In this document: one piece after another, positions 61,201-64,000 of the stretch
Layout of the letters: each line of letters opens with the position of its first letter
How positions within the stretch are numbered: position 1 is the stretch's first letter
Assembly: GCF_000427865.1 (NCBI RefSeq)
Contig: NZ_ATYV01000009.1
Coordinates: 1-64,000, forward strand
Origin: Corynebacterium sputi DSM 45148
GTDB taxonomy: Bacteria > Actinomycetota > Actinomycetes > Mycobacteriales > Mycobacteriaceae
Reading direction: 5' to 3'
DNA length: 64,000 nt
The notes under the pieces: generated by a model
Database searches by the model: none
Seen by the model: the letters and a program-made list of their open reading frames with translations, nothing else
Told to the model about the DNA's origin: nothing
Program-made: the position numbers and the translations under genes

Positions 61201-63155
61201 ACGTGGATCTCGGCGCTCTGGTGGGCGATGGTTCCTTCGCTGCTCTTCCAGGTATGCGGTGGCGTCGCCAGCGCTACTGGACCACCGCGCGTCCTGCATC
61301 CGGAGGCCGCGCTGCCCTTCCGGGCACCCGCACTGTGCTTCCCGACGGCCGCATCGCCTTCACCACCAGCGCCGACGAAGTCCCGAGCACACACTCGCTG
61401 ATCGACGCCGCCCTCGCCCAGGTCCTGCCGGACGCAACGGTTCTCGCCGTTGAGGAGCCCGGTGTTCTCCCGGCCAAGGGTGAGCTGACGACCGTTGTGA
61501 CCCGTCACCCGGGCGGAGCAGTTGTCTCCGTCCACTCCGTCGACGGCGATCTGTCGGCCCCGGTCACGACTCTGGTCGCTGAGGCCGCCGCCACAACCGT
61601 GAGCGCTAATGTTCCGGGCCAGCAGGCTCCGGCAACTGAAGCGAAGCGAGCGGCAACGCCGTCGATGCCTGCGATCCCGACGATGGACCAGGCGATTGAC
61701 TCTGACTCCGCCGGTTGGGATCCCGACTCCGGAGTGACCGTCTCGGACCACCTGCGCACGATCGTCGGCGAAGCCATGGGTTACGACATCGACGATCTCC
61801 CGCTGGAACTCCCGCTCATTGACTTGGGGCTGGATTCTTTGATGGGCATGCGCATCAAAAACCGCGTCGAGCATGACTTCGGCATCCCGCCGCTGCAGGT
61901 GCAGACGCTTCGCGACGCCGCCGTCAAGGACGTCATCATCACCGTCGAGGAACTCGTCGAGGCCAAGCTCACCGGCGAGGCCGACGCATCTGCCACCGCA
62001 CCGGAGGAGTCCGGTGTGGATGGTGGGGATGTGGAAGAGGGAGACGTCGGGAAGCAGAGTTCTTCGACCGGCATCGATGTGCCCCCGCGCGATGACACTG
62101 AGCGCATCGCTTTTGGTAGTTGGGCTGTCGCGACCGGTAAGTCTGCCGGTGGTGTCTTCAACGAACTGCCGGAGCTAGACGAGGCCACCGCGAAGAAGCT
62201 CACCGAGCGCCTCTCTGACCGCGTGGAAGTCGAATTTGAGGTTTCCCAGGTGACCAACTGCACCACCATCGAAGAGCTGGCGAATGTCATCCGCCCGTTC
62301 ATCGAGGGAGAGGTGGAGAACAACATCCGCGTGCTGCGCGAGCGCCCTGAGGGCTCGACCAGGCCTGCGGTGTTCCTTTTCCACGCTGCCGGTGGTTCGA
62401 CGGTCGTCTACAAGCCGCTGGTGCGCAGGCTTCCCGCCGACGTCCCGGTCTACGGAGTCGAGCGCGTTGAAGGCGAACTTTCTGATCGCGTGGCGGAGTA
62501 CCTCCCCGCAATCCAGGAAACTGCCGGGGACCACGGCATTGTCCTTGGTGGTTGGAGCTTCGGCGGCATCCTCGCCTATGAAGCCGCACACCAGCTCAAG
62601 GCCGATGGCGTGGATCCTGAACTCATCGTTCTTCTGGATGTGGTTCAGGCAGCCAACCCGGCCCCGAACACTCGCGAGGAGATGCACGCACGCTGGGACC
62701 GTTGGGCAGCCTTCGCTGGCAAGACGTACGGCCTGGATTTCGAGGTTCCGCACGAGGTGCTGGACCGAGACGGGGAGAAGGGCATGATGGACCTTCTCTC
62801 CCAGGTACTAGACATGATGGACAGCTCCGAGCACGGCCTGTCCGGTGGCGCACTGGAGCACCAGAAGTCGTCGTTCGAGGACAACCAGATCCTCGCGCAG
62901 GCGGACTTTGCCAACTGGGCGGACGTCTCCGCACCGGTCGTGCTGTTCCGCGCCGAGCGGATGCATGACGGTGCGATTGAGCTCGAACCGTCCTACGCTG
63001 ACATTGATGAGGACGGTGGCTGGTCAGCTATCGTTGACGATTTGGAGATCTACCACCTGCGCGGAGACCACCTCGCAGTGGTGGATGAGCCGGAGATCTC
63101 GAAGGTTGGAGCGCGACTTACCCAGTTGCTCGACGATCTCGACGCAGATCACTGA
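58215..63155 (+). CDS. pks13: polyketide synthase Pks13 (mycolate condensing enzyme)
   Basis: A 1646-residue type I synthase that condenses the FadD32-activated chain with the carboxylated alpha-chain to form the mycolic beta-keto ester. Domains in order: ACP1 (about 15-85; GLSSRD), KS (about 115-545; TACSAS with C292, EAHGTGT, NFGHTEAAAG), AT (about 665-1020; nucleophile elbow GMSMGE near 753-758 in place of the commoner GHSxG), ACP2 (about 1180-1255; DLGLDSLMG) and a C-terminal thioesterase (about 1385-1640; GGWSFGG with S1448). A linker between ACP2 and TE carries element A (62013-62055), encoding GGDVEEGDVGKQ. ATG 58215 follows GAGGAAAGG. Confidence 0.97.
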   Translation: MGDARDARGRTPSFTVADMREWLQNWVVQATGLTPAEVAPERPMEEFGLSSRDIVVMSGELENLIGSRLDATVAYEYPTIEKLAVRLVEGDRENPDEAAYAAYVDGIEADWSRRVRDDHLTDMDIAVVGMAARYPGAADADAMWDLFVSGRDGIGEPPAGRWEEYDSDPVVSAQLKELNLTGGYLEDIAGFDAEFFGLSPLEAQNMDPQQRIMLELTWEALEHARIPASELRGEAVGVYVGSTNNDYAMLVSSDPQAFHPYALTGGSSAIIANRVSYAFDFRGPSIQSDTACSASLVAIHQAVRGLRDGDSDLAIAGGVNLLASPHASMAFGKLGVFSKTGRIHAFSDDASGMVRADGAGVVVLKRLEDAERDGDNVLAVVKGSAVNSDGRSNGLTAPNPDAQVDVLRRAYADAGIDPRQVDYIEAHGTGTILGDPIEATALGTVLGRGRPIDQPTLLGSAKTNFGHTEAAAGVAGVIKVVQAMAHDVLPPSLHYAGPNPYIDFDEGRLEVVEDPREWPEYSGHKIAGVSGFGFGGTNAHVVLSSPPPVPAETTAAREDAVPAIDSEAAATAGEDGAPMPSLLPVSGLLPSRRRSAAADLADWLEANPKAPLSDVARTLSSRSRGRSRAVVTASDVDAAVAGLRKVAEGGSSPAVQSADSPQAQGPVWVFSGYGSQHRKMGKDLYALSPVFRESLERQDQVVKQELGYSVVELMLDDSRDFDLETAQVGISAIQIAQADLMTALGAKPAAVVGMSMGEIAAAYAAGGLSAREAMQVACARSHLMGEGEAMIGDDPERAGGMAMVELSVKELDDLLTEHPEFSGVEPAVYAAPTMTTVGGPLKAVGEIVEFIAAQGKVARQLQVKGAGHTSMLDPILGELWSACSDIEPRPLSVPLFSSVDQGTTYQPGETPHDADYFVRCTRGSVWFADAIERSVAGGYSTFIEFAPNPVALMPIMATAFAAGLPDCQLAHMAKRKEAAGESLAAVLSNLYAHGHDVDLGALVGDGSFAALPGMRWRRQRYWTTARPASGGRAALPGTRTVLPDGRIAFTTSADEVPSTHSLIDAALAQVLPDATVLAVEEPGVLPAKGELTTVVTRHPGGAVVSVHSVDGDLSAPVTTLVAEAAATTVSANVPGQQAPATEAKRAATPSMPAIPTMDQAIDSDSAGWDPDSGVTVSDHLRTIVGEAMGYDIDDLPLELPLIDLGLDSLMGMRIKNRVEHDFGIPPLQVQTLRDAAVKDVIITVEELVEAKLTGEADASATAPEESGVDGGDVEEGDVGKQSSSTGIDVPPRDDTERIAFGSWAVATGKSAGGVFNELPELDEATAKKLTERLSDRVEVEFEVSQVTNCTTIEELANVIRPFIEGEVENNIRVLRERPEGSTRPAVFLFHAAGGSTVVYKPLVRRLPADVPVYGVERVEGELSDRVAEYLPAIQETAGDHGIVLGGWSFGGILAYEAAHQLKADGVDPELIVLLDVVQAANPAPNTREEMHARWDRWAAFAGKTYGLDFEVPHEVLDRDGEKGMMDLLSQVLDMMDSSEHGLSGGALEHQKSSFEDNQILAQADFANWADVSAPVVLFRAERMHDGAIELEPSYADIDEDGGWSAIVDDLEIYHLRGDHLAVVDEPEISKVGARLTQLLDDLDADH
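62013..62055 (+). repeat. dispersed element A, copy 14 (inside pks13)
   Basis: 32-nt C-free tract 62013-62044, core ACGTCGGGAAGC 62044-62055, encoding DVGKQ in the ACP2-TE linker. Confidence 0.8.
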
Positions 63156-63220
63156 CGCCGCAGGCCCCAGACCGGGACCTGCGTAGTAATACACACCTCG
63201 ACGGACAAGGATCGACCGCA

Positions 63221-64000
63221 GTGAGCACCATATCCACAGCAGCGAAGCTCGCGGATCTGCACGCACGCCTCGAGCAGGCGCAGGACCCGGGCAGCGCATC
63301 GGCGAAGGCACGACGTGACGCCGCTGGGATCACCACGCCGCGTCAGCGTGTCGCACGACTGGTCGACGAAGGTTCCTTCGTGGAACTCGGCGCCCTGGCC
63401 CGCACCCCGGGCGATCCGGACGCGCCCTACGGCGACGGCGTGGTCACCGGCACCGCTCGTATCAACGGCCGTCCGGTCGCCGTCTACGCGCACGACAAGT
63501 CCGTGTACGGCGGTTCCGTCGGTGTGGCCTTCGGTAGGAAGGTCTGCGCCCTGATGGACATGGCGACGCGAGTTGGTTGCCCGGTGATCGGTATTCAGGA
63601 CTCCGGCGGAGCCCGCATCCAGGACGCAGTGACGTCCCTGGCCATGTACGCCGAAATCGCTCGCCGTCAGCTGCCGTTGTCCGGCCTGGTGCCCCAGATC
63701 TCCGTCATGCTGGGCAAGTGTGCCGGTGGCGCCGTGTACGCACCGGTGACCACTGACTTCGTTATCGCTGTGCGCGACCGCGCGGAAATGTTCATTACCG
63801 GACCGGAAGTCATCCGCTCCGTCACCGGCGAGGATATCTCCACCGAGGAACTCGGCAGCGCCGAGCAGCAGGCCAAGAACGGCAACGTCTCCTACGTCGC
63901 CAATGACGAACAAGACGCCTTTGACTACGTCCATGACCTGCTCGATCGGCTGCCGACCTCTGTCAACGAGCCGCTCGCTCCGTACTGGGCACCCTCGGAC
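63221..64000 (+). CDS. accD3: acyl-CoA carboxylase beta subunit AccD3 (3' end beyond window)
   Basis: Carboxyltransferase subunit that, in mycolate synthesis, makes the carboxylated alpha-chain substrate for Pks13. The visible 260 residues have RVARLVDEGSFVELG near 45-59, the oxyanion segment GIQDSGGARIQDAV near 126-139, and ISVMLGKCAGGAVYAP near 161-176. GTG 63221 is chosen because an AAGGA stands about 12 bp upstream, 65 bp after pks13. The right edge cuts the gene; the C-terminal half of the carboxyltransferase is outside. The order fadD32-pks13-accD is conserved in mycobacteria and corynebacteria. Confidence 0.94.
   Translation, partial: MSTISTAAKLADLHARLEQAQDPGSASAKARRDAAGITTPRQRVARLVDEGSFVELGALARTPGDPDAPYGDGVVTGTARINGRPVAVYAHDKSVYGGSVGVAFGRKVCALMDMATRVGCPVIGIQDSGGARIQDAVTSLAMYAEIARRQLPLSGLVPQISVMLGKCAGGAVYAPVTTDFVIAVRDRAEMFITGPEVIRSVTGEDISTEELGSAEQQAKNGNVSYVANDEQDAFDYVHDLLDRLPTSVNEPLAPYWAPSD

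Noticed and set aside
61337..61350. GCTTCCCGACGG matches to most of the element A core (also near 41834 and 57595)
   Set aside because: These encode common LPDG motifs, have C rather than R before the core and no C-free tract, so they are ordinary codons.

Overview
The window is a high-GC actinobacterial chromosome segment from a mycolic-acid-producing Corynebacteriales member, most likely a Corynebacterium species. The main evidence is the mycolate/arabinogalactan gene set (glf, glfT2, a phosphatase-ubiA pair, Antigen 85-type mycolyltransferases, fadD32-pks13-accD3), the C. glutamicum-like order around pheA and serS, an IS31831/IS1207-like ISL3 element and frequent apparent leaderless promoters. 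Species cannot be assigned from the sequence alone.

Layout. 1-2.3 kb: right part of an ISL3 insertion sequence, a DUF1648-type membrane protein and a gene-poor, AT-richer stretch. 2.3-14 kb: housekeeping block (CPBP protease, amidase, pheA, histidine phosphatase, zincin, septum-formation protein, LysE exporter, serS, two PlsC-type acyltransferases, HAD phosphatase, ArsC-like protein, SRPBCC protein). 14-18 kb: secreted PGRP amidase divergent from glf. 18-41.3 kb: a roughly 23 kb block that separates glf from glfT2. It holds two DUF5129-type genes (one with an in-frame stop), two paralogous lipoproteins, an acyl-CoA ligase, a DUF4334 protein, two paralogous MFS exporters, an orphan helix-turn-helix protein, a MoxR-like ATPase/VWA pair, the MSMEG_4193-DUF3090-SCO1664 operon, a choline-to-betaine cluster (betT-betB-betA) and a rhodanese membrane protein. 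41.3-48 kb: glfT2, PAP2 phosphatase, ubiA, then two tandem mycolyltransferases, with no aftB between them. 48-52 kb: SDR/DUF2867 protein, TspO-like protein, PutP. 52.6-64 kb: cop1-type mycolyltransferase with LGFP repeats, lipoprotein, Rv3802-like cutinase, fadD32, pks13 and the start of accD3.

How they work together: Glf and GlfT2 make the galactan, PAP2 and UbiA make the decaprenyl-phosphoryl arabinose precursor, FadD32-Pks13-AccD3 condense mycolates, and the mycolyltransferases transfer them to the wall or trehalose. FadD, the PlsC proteins and the cutinase handle other lipids.

The least explained signal is a dispersed DNA element (called element A here). It has the core RCGTCGGGAAGC, usually preceded on the same strand by a 15-42 nt tract almost free of C. 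Twelve exact and two near copies occur on both strands, inside and between genes, including inside pks13. A second, intergenic-only element (element B, core CACCTGC(A/G)GGTG-like) and a pair of related long hairpins are also dispersed here.
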